Positions 20,383 to 30,742 of a stretch of DNA of 64,000 nt are shown piece by piece; positions within the stretch are counted from its first letter, which is position 1, and each line of letters opens with the position of its first letter. The notes under the pieces were generated by a model. It was not told the origin of the DNA. It ran no database searches and saw nothing but the letters and a program-made list of their open reading frames with translations. Origin of the DNA: Flaveria trinervia (Eukaryota > Streptophyta > Magnoliopsida > Asterales > Asteraceae); the NCBI GenBank assembly GCA_025506515.1, contig CM046451.1, forward strand, positions 70,313,430 to 70,377,429. Direction: 5' to 3'. A program made the translations under genes and the position numbers.

Positions 20383-21052
20383 TGTTCAAGAAAGTTATAA
20401 AGGAAAAGTTTGATTTTAGGTAAATTATAGACGAAGGAATCTTAGGGTAGTGAAATTGGTAAAGGAAATAAGGAGATGAGTTAGAAGTACTTAAATGGGT
20501 GAAAGTGATAGATGGATAAGGTGAAGTGATGGTTTGGAGTATGATGTGACAAGGGCGGTAAGATTAAATCTATTTAACATATTCTGACTCATTAATAAAA
20601 TCTTTACCCTTTTACGGAATGGAGCCCAAAATATTTCCATTACATTGCATAGCTTTCTTCTGAGGGTAAAGGTTTTTCCGATGGTATTCTTCTTCTGAAG
20701 CCAATCTTGCTTCCGAAGGTAAATTTATCCTAAGAAATATTTACTTCCGAGACTAAGAGGATCTTCCGAGGGATGAGGTTTTGAAGCTTTGGAAATAGAT
20801 TTGATATAACATCAAATTTAATTCCAAGATTAAAAACTCTTCAGAAGGTAAAACTAACCTGTTTTCCTTTAGAAGACGAATAACATATCTTCTAAGGATT
20901 AATTTCTCTTTGGAAGAACTTATGAATTTTGAAGAAAAAAGTTTTGTAACAAGGCTTAGATTATATTGACAAAGACAATACACATTTTAAAAAGGTTTTC
21001 AAATGAGATAAGCTAATCAATATTTATCATTCTAATAGTTGTAATAACATAC
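20383..21052 (-). repeat. Element B pol-ORF3 spacer with TTCCGAAG motif array
   Basis: Noncoding. Between about 20640 and 20940 it holds scattered CTTCTGAAG, CTTCCGAAGG, TCTTCCGAGG and CTTTGGAAG words, the same core as in B's LTR. Nearer the third ORF the minus strand becomes pyrimidine-rich (CTCATCTCCTTATTTCC), with a weak TATA-like TTAAATAG near 20570. This is the same plan as element A's spacer. Confidence 0.6.
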
Positions 21053-24000
21053 TTAAAAATCAAATGCTTTGGTGAACAAATAAGCATATTTTTCATTTGA
21101 ATCAACTTTGACTAGCTTCATCAAAATTTTCTCATGAATATCTCTAGTGAAATGATAGCTTATGTCAATGTGCTTTGTCTTGGAGTGCTTCACAGGATTT
21201 TCTATAATGGATATAGCACTCTTGTTGTCAATGTGGATAGGAGTACTCATGAAGTTGAATCCATAGTCGACCATATGGTTTTGAATCCATTCCAGCTGAG
21301 CACAACAACTAACAACAACAATGTATTTAGCTTCAGCAATAGATGTTAAGACACATGATTGCTTTCTGCATTACCATGAGATGATCATTCTACTAAGAAA
21401 TGGACATCCTCCTGATGTTGATTTCTTGTAGATGTTACAACCACCAAAGTCACTATCAGTGTAGCCATAGAGACTAAAATTGTTGTTCGATCGTTACTAG
21501 AGACCTAGTTTAGGTGCTCTTTTGAGGTTTCTAAGAATTCTCCTGGTAGTAGCTATGTGAGACACCTTTGGAGTAGCCTGATATCTTGCACAGATACAAG
21601 TTGCAAACATAATATCAGGTCTACTTGTTATGAGATACATTAGAGATCCAATGATTGCCCTATACTGATGTTGATCAATATCCTCCCACTCAAAGTCTAG
21701 ACAAAGGTTGTGATTTCTAGGTATAGGAGTCTTTGATGGCTTATAATCTTTCTTATCAAATCTCTCTAAGATGTCATTGAGATACTTAGATTGATTGATA
21801 AAGAACCCATCTTTCAACTGCTTTACTTGATTTATAAGCAAAAAGTCCATTTTTCCTATGGAGCTCATCTTAAACTTATTCTTCATAGTGCTCTCAAAGT
21901 CTTTGCACATTTGGTCATTTGAGGAACCAAATATAACGTCATCAACATAAACTTGTATGAGCAAAATTTTTCCCATACTTTCTTATGAATAAAGTCTTGT
22001 AAATGGTACCTCTTGTGCAACAAGTTTTTAAGAGAAACTAAGAAATGTCTCATACCATAATCTAGGTGCCTGGTGCAGCCCATAGAGAGCTTTATCTAGT
22101 TTGCACACATAGTTAAGGTGTTATGGGTCTTCAAATACTTGAGTTTGACAAACATAGACTTCCCTATTATATACCTATATAGTTATGCACACTTAACATC
22201 TAGCTGGTAGATAGTAACATAAGCATGAAAGATTCTTACTACCTCAAGTCTTGCAACGGTGAACAACATTAGTGTAATGAATTCTTTCCTCTTGAGTGTA
22301 TGCTTGAACTACCAATTTTGCCTTGTTCTTGATTATTAAGCCTCTATCATCTCTCTTGTTCCTACAAACCTGTTTTGTGCCTCTTGGTACTTGACCAGAT
22401 AGTAGTGGACATAGGTTCCCAATCTTTTGTCCTTTCAATTGAAGCATTCCTCTTGCATTGATTCAACCCAACTACTATCTTTCAAGGCTTCTTCTACCTT
22501 CTTGGTCTCTATTTTAGATAGGAAGCATGAGTAAAGGCAAACATTCCCAATGTGAGTTTGCCCCCTTGTTCTCACGCATTCAGAGACATCTCCGATAATG
22601 TTCTCAGCTGGATGGGTGTTATGAATCCTGAGCCTGGGGATCATATCCAGTTGCATGGATAGATCTAGATTGGAAAAGTTTGGGTTAAGGTTTTGAACAC
22701 ATGGTCTAGCTGATGTTCATGCTCATTCAATGAGGATTGATTGAGTGAATGAGAAACAACATCAATATCATTTGGCTGTGAAGCAGCATCAATAGTTTCA
22801 TGTTCCTTCAAAATACTACTTCCATAAGCTTGGGGTTGTGTGTTGTCACTAGAGGGGTTTGGAGGCTCACTCTATTGACAAATTTTGAAGCTCAAATGGT
22901 TCCTAAGATAGTTATGCTATCAGATCTATCAATTGTGGGAGCTTGATTTTCAACAACTCTTGTAGAGCATAAAAGAGGCCTGGGTAACTCAAATAGTTGA
23001 TCACCATCAAAATCACTTTGAGTACATGTTCTAGCTGAAACATTCTCACAAGAGGGTTTAAAATAGTTTGGAAACAATTCTAAATCAAAAATACGATATG
23101 GGCCATTCCCCCTAACACAAGGAGTGTGGTCACTAACAACAATGTTGGATGATTCCTCAAATTATTGATTTTTAATGTTATGCACTCTATAAGCAATAAT
23201 GGTAGAGGAATATCCAACAAAGATAGCATCATTCAACTTTTCAACAAATTTTGCCAAATATTCCTTTGTATTATGTATGGTACACCTGCTGCCAAAGAAC
23301 CTAAGAAACCGATGACGGTGGCCTCTTGTTCTATAACTCTTAAGGGGTTTTTCATGTGGCGTAACCATAAGAACTCTCTTCTGCATATAGCATGCAGTGA
23401 TGACTGCCTCTGCCCAAAATGTTTGAGGCAACTTTTAATTAGCTAACATAGTTCGAGCAGCCTCAATAAGTGTCCTATTTCTCCTCTCAGCAACACCATA
23501 TTGTCGAGGAGTTCTAGGAGCACTATATTGTCTAGCAATCCCTTTTGAGCAACAAAATCAGTCAATAACCTGATTCATAAACTCAATTCATTGATCACTT
23601 TTAAATATCTTAACCATGTGATCAATTTGATTCTCTAATTTAAGAATAAAAGATTTTAAAGTTTCAGCAGTTTTATCTTTAGTTCTTAAAAAGAATACCC
23701 ATGTAAATCTAGTAAAAGCATCAACAATCAGAAGGCAATATGATTTCCTTCAAATGCTCATTATACTTGTGGGACCGAATAGATACATGTGCAATAATTG
23801 TAATGGTGTGGTGATAGAGTTAACTTCTTTGGATTTTTGAGATGCTCTATGTTGCTTTCCTTTCAAACATTCAACATAGTTGTCTCTACAGAAAAATTCC
23901 ATTTTAGGCACACTATGTAACTAGTAAATTTTAAGCAATTTATTCATGATTTTAAAACTAAAATGACACATATGTTTATGCCATAGAGTTGACTTATCAC

Positions 24001-24421
24001 TATCTTATTGGAAAGAAAGCATGATACTTCACCTAATGGGGAAGCATTGTTCATATCTAGCTTGTACATATCCCCTTTTCTGGGAGATCTAAGAAGCACC
24101 ATTCCTAAGAATTATCATCCCAAGTTTGAGGATAATGCACTCATGTTTTGTGAAAAGCATTTGGTGCTTTTGATCGCAGAATTGAGAAACAATTAAAATA
24201 TTGTGTACAAACTTTTTTGAAAAAGTTTACTTTGTCGACCGTTAACTTGTCATTGGATACACTTCCTGTGCCTGAATGTATCCTCTGAACTCACCTCCAA
24301 ATTGAACAATACCTCCATCAAAATGTTTAAATTGTTGAAAAAGATATCTATTCCCTGTCATGTGCCTGAACCATCCACTGTCTACAATCCACACATTGTT
24401 ATTTTTGTCATGTGGATGTCC
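21053..24421 (-). pseudogene. pol: Element B pol: protease, integrase, RT, RNase H (decayed)
   Basis: In order on the minus strand: protease WIVDSGWFRHMTGN (about 24340-24385; catalytic DSG kept); GAG-pre-integrase and integrase remnants with a damaged SDxGTEF motif, then FWAEAVITACYMQKRV (about 23400) and VGYSS; RT with RNKRDDRGLIIKNKAKLVVQ (about 22300), heavily broken in its middle, then YVDD at 21938-21949 and SLMYLITSRPDIMFATC; RNase H with SDSDFGGC, SIAEAKYI (family AEAEY; one Glu is Lys) and IDNKSAISI. Many in-frame stops, the same in both assembly copies, make it inactive. RT through RNase H is the best-preserved part. Confidence 0.85.
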
Positions 24422-26723
24422 CTGCACATAACGTGAGAAGTTACATATGATTGGAAACCTATGCCTTGTTCGTCTTGGGTTCTACCAATGAAGATTACAT
24501 AATTAAACCAAAAGATATGGGAGAGGGTTCAATAGATTTCTATGAAGAAGAAGTTTGGGTTGCAGTATATTCTTTGATATTACATTCCGTCCGTTGCCTG
24601 ATTAGTGTAGATGAGCCTGTTGAAGCTAGAGCAGCATGGCATTCTTCCAAAGCTTGTCTCTTTCGAAAGAAGCCTTCACCACCTTTCCTTCCAAAGCAGT
24701 GTTCTTCTCAAAAGGTTTCAAAGGAACTCTCTTATTCTTTTGAACTTTCTTTGGCTTAACTTCCAAAGCTATTTTCCCTTTGGAAGAGTGAATTTCTTTT
24801 GAAAGAAATTATTCTTCGGAAATAAGCTTTCCTTTCCCCATCACATGAACCATGTGATAAGGTCCAAATGTGAATCCCTCCTTGAAACCTTTCTTAGCCT
24901 TATTTGCATAATGTGTGCTTGCATAATCTTTAGACATATGGTTTTGCAGAATACACATTATGCATCCAACGTAAATCCTTTGGGAATTTGAGGACTGTTG
25001 TTTCTTACTCTTCTTGTTGTCATCAACGGTCATTCCTTTTAACTTCTGATCATTCAGCAGGACAGGAGTGCTGGTACTATGCTCCTTTCCAATATTAGAG
25101 TTTCCAACCACCTGGAATGCGGCTGAAATGAACACTCCATTTTGTTTTGGGTCTTATCTTAGCTTGAATTCAGCCACTTTCTTGGCGGTTTTTATGGCGG
25201 TCTTAGTCCTGTTTCTTCTGGCTTTGGTGGTTAAGGTTGATCATCACTAATGGATGTGCGCTGATTTACGTGGTTCTTCCCTATTATGGTCTCCATAATT
25301 GTGTCATGCTTCAAATAATGGGATAGTGGGTCAAAATATGGAACCTCTTTCTCTTCAGTCCCACATCATGGTTGTCTAATAGACTCATAAGAATACAGTG
25401 GAGAAATTTCATTGGTTCCCAATCCACCTTTGTTTTAATTACCGATATTTAAGTGGGAAGATGATGCAAGAATAGCTTGGACGGTTTGCTCTAAAATAGC
25501 ATGCTTCTTTGCTTGAGCCTCAACTATTACTACTTGGGCTTGAGCCTCGGTCAGTTTCAAGATTAAATCATTGATTTGAGTCCGATAGTTTGTATGTTCA
25601 TGTTTCAAAGAGGACAAAATTTCCTTTAACTTTTCAATTTTCTTTTAATAGTAAAAGTTAGCCTTTTTAAAATCAGAATTTAGGATATTTAAAGACTTGA
25701 TATCATATTTAATTTTAATATTGTAGTCTTAATACAATTTAACTTTAGCAATGCAAGCTGGAGTACAAAGGTCTTCAAATGTCTTGTTGTCACCAGTTCC
25801 AGCCATCAATGCTTGAGCAGGGGTCACATCCTGTACCATGAATGCGCTAGTCGACTTCTTCAGCCACAACAGTTGTATGTTGTTTAGTTGACTTCCTAAT
25901 GGCTTTAGGTGTAACGGGATGTGCGGAGGCTTGATTGGTTCCCGGATTGGATTTGGAAGCCTTGCATGCCCTATCAAAATGGCCTAGCTGGTTATAGTTA
26001 TAACATTTGGCCTTTGCTTTATCAAACCCAAACTTGCTGTTGGTTGGGTTTGGGGGAAATTGTCTTCTAGTTCTCTTAAAGAACTTCTTTGCCCTTTAAG
26101 TTAACAAATCCATTTGTTGGACAATGTCTATGCATTCCAAATCATCTAGGCTAATGCATTCTAGATCATCAAAACAAAATTGAAAATCACTAGAATATCC
26201 ATTTCTCGAGACAAAAGAACAGCTGCCCTGTAAAGGACTTGGCTTAGCCTATTGAGTTCTTGAGTCTCAGGGAATGTGATGTATGGCTTAAAAGAACAAG
26301 ATGACTGCTTGGAGTATGTCAGGTACTGCTAAGGTTGAGGCGTTCTTGAGCCTTCAGCAACCATTAAAGCATTGCTAGTAGAAGGCTTGAGGATCTGCTC
26401 ACCTCCTGGCCTCTCTTGTTCTACATCTCTACATGGTATACATCGAGGATGCCATATAGTTCAGTCATGGAGAGGGAGTTCAGGTTTTTTGTCCACTTGA
26501 TAGAGACATAGTAGAACGTCCACTCATTTGGTAATACACTCATGCATTTTCTTGAGAGATCTCTTAATTCAAGAGTTATTCCCGCATATTGAAGGGAGGA
26601 AATAAGATCCATACAACTAAAGTATTGCTGGCTAAGGGTCTCTCCAGCAATATAAGCGAAATTCTCAAAGTGTTGCTTCATAGAATATTTCTTGGAGTCA
26701 TTTGTGCTAGAGTACATCCGGGT
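24422..26723 (-). pseudogene. gag: Element B gag, N-terminus removed by element D
   Basis: Capsid region reads KQHFENFAYIAGETLSQQYF, LRDLSRKCMSVLPNEW and LNSLSMTELYGIL (about 26420-26720). The zinc knuckle near 25970-26005 has CYNYNQLGHFDRAC: the second Cys is Tyr (25994-25996), so metal binding is lost. Downstream are a CX3C (CTPAC) near 25760 and a coiled-coil-like stretch near 25435-25617 (LTEAQAQVVIVEAQAKKH). The C-terminus reads KA(stop)VSNHM-stop at 24441-24467, the Trp of the usual WV motif having become TAG. A short TTCCAAAG/CTTTGGAAG-rich stretch (24640-24830) precedes it. Clearly inactive. Confidence 0.75.
24640..24830 (-). repeat. Third TTCCAAAG/CTTTGGAAG cluster of element B, near the gag end
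   Basis: Within about 190 bases: CTTCCAAAGC, TTTCGAAAGAAG, CTTCCAAAG twice more, CTTTGGAAGAG, CTTTTGAAAG and TTCTTCGGAA. The same core fills B's LTR U3 and pol-ORF3 spacer. It lies inside what aligns with the region removed by the proposed gag-pol intron in A and D. Confidence 0.5.
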
Positions 26724-27411
26724 TGTTGATACACATATGTACCTAGATCCTGATTTCAATGTAATATGTCTTAAATGTCTTGCACTTATGTAATATTGGG
26801 TACCTAATGAAATGATAATGTTTGGTTGTGATTTATAATGTTTAATATTTCACTAATGAGTTGGGTAATGCATATTGACTAGATTATATAGGTTTGTGAT
26901 GTTTGAATTGATATATATAATGTTATAATAACGAATATAGTCAAACTTTGGTTAAGTGAAGTTCACATGCGACCATGCGCCCAAACAGTGGTCATGCGTC
27001 CGAATGGCCATGCGACTGAGTGTCCATGCGCCTAAATAGTCCATACGTCTGAACAACTTCATGCGACTAACTCAGTCGCACGACTGAACACTCAGTCGCA
27101 CGACTGAACACTCAGTCGCGCGAATGGAACAACCGCATGGCACAATTGCACGAATGAACCATGCTAATGGTTCAGTCGCCCGAATGAGGAACCCTAACCT
27201 ATCAATACCACTTAATTCGTGAAAAAGAAAGGAATTCAATCCACTTCGACTCTAGACGTACCTAATCGAATCTTGACGTTAGATTCAATATATTATTGTG
27301 TCTACATGCGTTCTCACTCATTGGATCGCCAATCAAATAGGATTCCGCACTATTCGGTTTGGTTTAACATGTTAATCAGTTGGTGTTTCGTTCAAATACC
27401 AGATCCTAACA
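26724..27411 (+). repeat. Element D 5' LTR
   Basis: TGTTGATACACATATG to CCTAACA, 688 bp, with the start set by alignment to element C's LTR. Its middle carries words such as CATGCGACTGA, and two perfect 16-bp palindromes TCAGTCGCACGACTGA at 27072-27087 and 27092-27107, a 20-bp unit repeated 2.5 times. It is AT-rich upstream (GATATATATAATG near 26920, a possible but badly placed TATA). Confidence 0.85.
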
Positions 27412-27902
27412 AGTGGTGTCAGAGAATTGGCTCTTGATTACGTGTTGATTCAACATTTTTTATACAAAAATTGTGTTTTTGCATCAAAAACGCAATTTTT
27501 TTGTGTCTAACGGAGTCTTAGATGTTTCCTGACCTTCAAGTTTAGTTTTTCTGGCATACGGCGATTAGGGTTGCTAAAATTCGAGTTTTTATGGCCAAAA
27601 CACGTTTAACCTACGAGTTATCAAACATCAGCAAGTTCAGTCGCACGATTGGCTCAATCGCACAACTGAGTTGATTTGCATTCTCCAACCGTACGATTGG
27701 ACTCATTCGTACCCTCATTCGTACGTCTGAGAACCCCATTCAGACTGTTCAATGGCATTAGTTCATTTGGCCGACTGACTCATCCGCATTTTTTCAGTCG
27801 CACGATTGAACCATCCACATTTGTTCCATCGCCCGAATAAGCACAATCGCATACCTTCATTCGCATACATGAGCAGTTTGTTTAATAGTAAAGTTAAGTG
27901 AA
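27412..27902 (+). other. Element D leader: degenerate primer site and motif array
   Basis: TGGTGTCAGAGA at 27414-27425 is the initiator tRNA-Met site with two changes from TGGTATCAGAGC. From about 27630 to 27870 the leader is dense in TTCAGTCGCACGATTG, CATTCGTACG, AATCGCACAACTGAG and related words, the same motif as in the LTR. No ORF. Confidence 0.75.
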
Positions 27903-30722
27903 ATGGAGGATCAGTTTTCAACATACATAGCAAGTAGAGATACTCGTATTCAGAATCTACTGTTGTTGGAGAACGAAGTGAGAATTCACAATAAACCCCC
28001 GAAGCTTATCACATTAGATGACTACCCACAATGGAAGTAACACTTTGAAATCTACTTAAATGGAGTAGATACAAATCTGTCGGAGGTAATAGAGTCGGGG
28101 TACAGCATGCCCGTAGGAGCAGATGGAGTTAAACTTACTCTAAGTGAGATGTCGGATGCTCAGAAGGTGAAACACAACGCTGAGAAGAAAGTATACGCGT
28201 TTCGCACTCAGTCTATTCCGAAGGATATCTTCTATCAGTATTCAGAGTATACTCAAGCAAAGAAACTATGGGATGCGTTGGAGAAGAGGTATGATGGAAA
28301 TGCCTCACTCAAGGCCATTAAGGCCAAAGCTTTGAAGAAGAAGTTTGACAACTTCTCTTCAATGGGAAAGGTACGCCTGGATGATGTGATCGACAGATTC
28401 TACCACTTGATGAGTGAGATGCACACTCATGGAGTACCTACGTCGATGGAGGATAAGGTATCCAACTTTGTTCACGGACTACCAGAGAAATGGGCTTCCT
28501 TCATTTCAAATCCTAGACAGAATCGAATGCTCTCGTAGTTATACATAAATGACTTCATTTTAAACTGAGGGAAGAGGAGCTTAGGATGAAGTACAGAGCC
28601 CAAAAGACCAACTACGATCAGAATCCTGCACTCTACAATGCAACTCCTCCGGTCAAGACATCTGGAGCACCACTGCAAACTACCTTTGTCTCAAGTGCAG
28701 CAATTCCAGCACAACCGTCAACTTCAGGGTCCGAAACGTCAGGGTCATCTGGCACCCAGTATATCATGCCTAAAGCTAATGCAGCAAAATTCAAAATAGA
28801 TAACTTCGGTAATGTGACTGTTGTGGTGGCCAAAGAACACATGGACCTTTTAGCTATTGTAGTCCACTCCTATGATGGACTAGTTGCTAGAAAGATTGGA
28901 AATTGTCACCTGGCAGATGAAGATTATGAACAGGTAGACGAAGTAGAATTGGAACGAATGGTCATAAAATATGGGCTTTGGCAAGTGTTGTCCGACGAGC
29001 TAAAACGTTTGTCAAAAAGACCGGATAGAACTTGGTTGCTACCAAAGATACAACCTTTGGCTTTGACAAATCAAAGGTAACTTGTTTCAACTGCGGTGAG
29101 AATGGACATTTCAAGCGGGAGTGTGTAAAGCTAAAGAAGACTGGGAATGGCAATCTCTTCTCATCATTTAATCATCAGGACAAAGCCACATCTAGCAGTT
29201 CGACTTCATCAAGCAAGGACCCCAAAGCCTTGACTGCTAATGAGGATGAAGGACAGGACTGGAGTTTCCGGTTTGTCTCACCGGGAGAGTCCAACATAGC
29301 TAATATGGAGGAAATTGATGACGATTCTGCAAGTGAAGGAGATATAGCAATAGAGATCACGATGTCAAATTCTGAAGACACTGCAAATGTGGTCAACCAC
29401 CTGCCTGAAGAAGAAAAATCTGCATCAACATCAAAATCACAAGAACTAGAAACAAAAGATTCTGCACTAATGGCTGATTCCTCTTCAACATCTCAGGTAA
29501 GTACTACTGACCAGTTGTTCAATAATCATGCTTGTTTAGAATGCAATAAACTTAGAGAAAGTATAGACTTGAAATTTGCTAGGTTATTAGATCATAGTGA
29601 TAGCATAGTAAAGGATCTGGAATTGTGCACTGAGGCTAATAGAGTGTTAAAACAAAACGAGCACAATTATAAGGAAAAGATAGACCTATTGAATAAACAG
29701 CTTAGGGAAACAGAGGTAGTTGCATTTAACCAAGCAAATGACATTAGCTATTATTTGAACTCCCTAGAGGACACTAAGAAGCAAAAAGCAGTTTTAGAAG
29801 TAGAAGTCAACTCCTTAAAACAAAAACTACACAGTTGGACAAGCTCATCTCATATTACCCAACACTTAGTGAGAAAGAGAAACAATGGAGAGGGATTGAG
29901 ATACAAAGTGGTTCCATCACCACCTGAGACCTTGATGAACACCAAAAGTAAACCAATTAACAATAACCATCACGTGGTGACCACTCCTCATGTTAGTGAT
30001 CCAGATTCTGTAAGTAAATCAAATGAATCTGACGCTAAACAAAAGGGGGCCACTTCTAAGGCAAAAGGAAAGTTGACTTGTGTTAACTTAGAAATTGAGC
30101 TTGAAAAGGTTAAGTTAAAGTTAGGATCGAACAAAATCAAATCAAAACCCAAAAGGACTATAAAACCCAATCAATCATGAGCTTCATGTCAAAGTCTAGG
30201 TAAACAAGAAACACAAGTTGTAAAACTAGTTAAAAGAATTAAGTTTGTAAAACCAAATCATACATCTAATAAAGCAGTGCCTCAATCTAAACACAATAAG
30301 GTCGACCGCATCACATCTACATCTCCACCAAAACATATAAACCGTAAACTTGAAAGCAGATCCTGCTATAATTGTGGAGAGTAAGGTCACATAGCGTCTC
30401 ATTGTCCTTATTATCAGACATCGAGGAGGAAAGTTGAACTTCTTGCATCTAAAACTAGATCTTTTAAGAGGAACTCAGTGACGCCTCCTAAAAGGGATAG
30501 TGAACCCGCAGTTCAATCCATTAGCCAGTCGTCTGTTTATCACAAACAGGGCTTACATAAAGCTGGTCTATGGAAAGAAAAGTATGCCTCAGTGTCTGAA
30601 AATGAGAACAAATAGCAATCTGGGCTTCCTCGACCTCAAAGGGTCAATGGATTGAGTTTATGATGTTTGATGCCTCGGGGAAACCCATGCCAGTGAAGGC
30701 TTGGGTTCCTAACATGAACTAA
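27903..30722 (+). pseudogene. gag: Element D gag with two zinc knuckles and coiled coil
   Basis: ATG 27903 (MEDQF). The TAA at 28038-28040 after YPQWK is an early stop. The capsid core is open from 28107 (KLWDALEKRYDGN, DDVIDRFYHLMSEM, GLPEKWASF) to a stop at 28537. It resumes with LRMKYRAQKTNYDQNP. A long open stretch (29032-30180) holds the first knuckle CFNCGENGHFKREC at 29083-29124, an acidic Ser-rich part, CLEC near 29535, and a strong coiled coil (about 29530-29850). The second knuckle CYNCGE-stop-GHIASHC (30364-30405) has Gln turned to TAA. Gag ends AWVPNMN-TAA at 30720-30722. The D duplicate shares the early lesions, so they are real. Confidence 0.82.
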
Positions 30723-30742
30723 TGTTTTCATTGAATGTGTAG
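29497..30742 (+). other. Candidate intron joining element D gag to pol
   Basis: The consensus donor TCTCAG|GTAAGTAC has its GT at 29497-29498, in phase 0 of the open gag frame. The acceptor-like TTTCATTGAATGTGTAG ends at 30742. Codons starting at 30743 are in frame with the protease codon at 30782. Removing these 1,246 bases would fuse gag, after its first knuckle, directly to protease and skip the coiled coil, the second knuckle and the gag stop. Sequence supports the sites; splicing is inferred. Confidence 0.55.

Larger units (their letters stand above)
14977..26723 (-). mobile_element. Element B: old Ty1/copia element with third ORF, 5'-truncated by element D
   Basis: A minus-strand element, read right to left: gag remnant, protease, integrase, RT, RNase H, a spacer with a motif array, a long third ORF, purine tract and 3' LTR. 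Its gag is cut at 26723 where D's LTR begins, so B's 5' LTR should lie beyond D, outside this contig. Stops are frequent and shared by both assembly copies, so B is truly decayed, unlike A. Its plan and several domains parallel A, which makes it another SIRE/Maximus-type family. A 466-bp solo LTR sits in its third ORF. Confidence 0.82.

Noticed and set aside
20753..20983. Minus-strand open frame of 76 codons before element B's third ORF
   Set aside because: It falls in the motif-array spacer, has no recognisable domain, and changes frame with a one-base indel in the second copy.
24451..24759. Plus-strand open frame of 102 codons, identical in both copies
   Set aside because: Antisense to the end of element B's gag and its CTTTGGAAG cluster; identity only reflects the duplicated assembly.
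26911..26925. TATA box of element D at GATATATATAATG
   Set aside because: It lies less than 200 bases into the LTR and upstream of the motif array, unlike A and B, so it is more likely AT-rich sequence.
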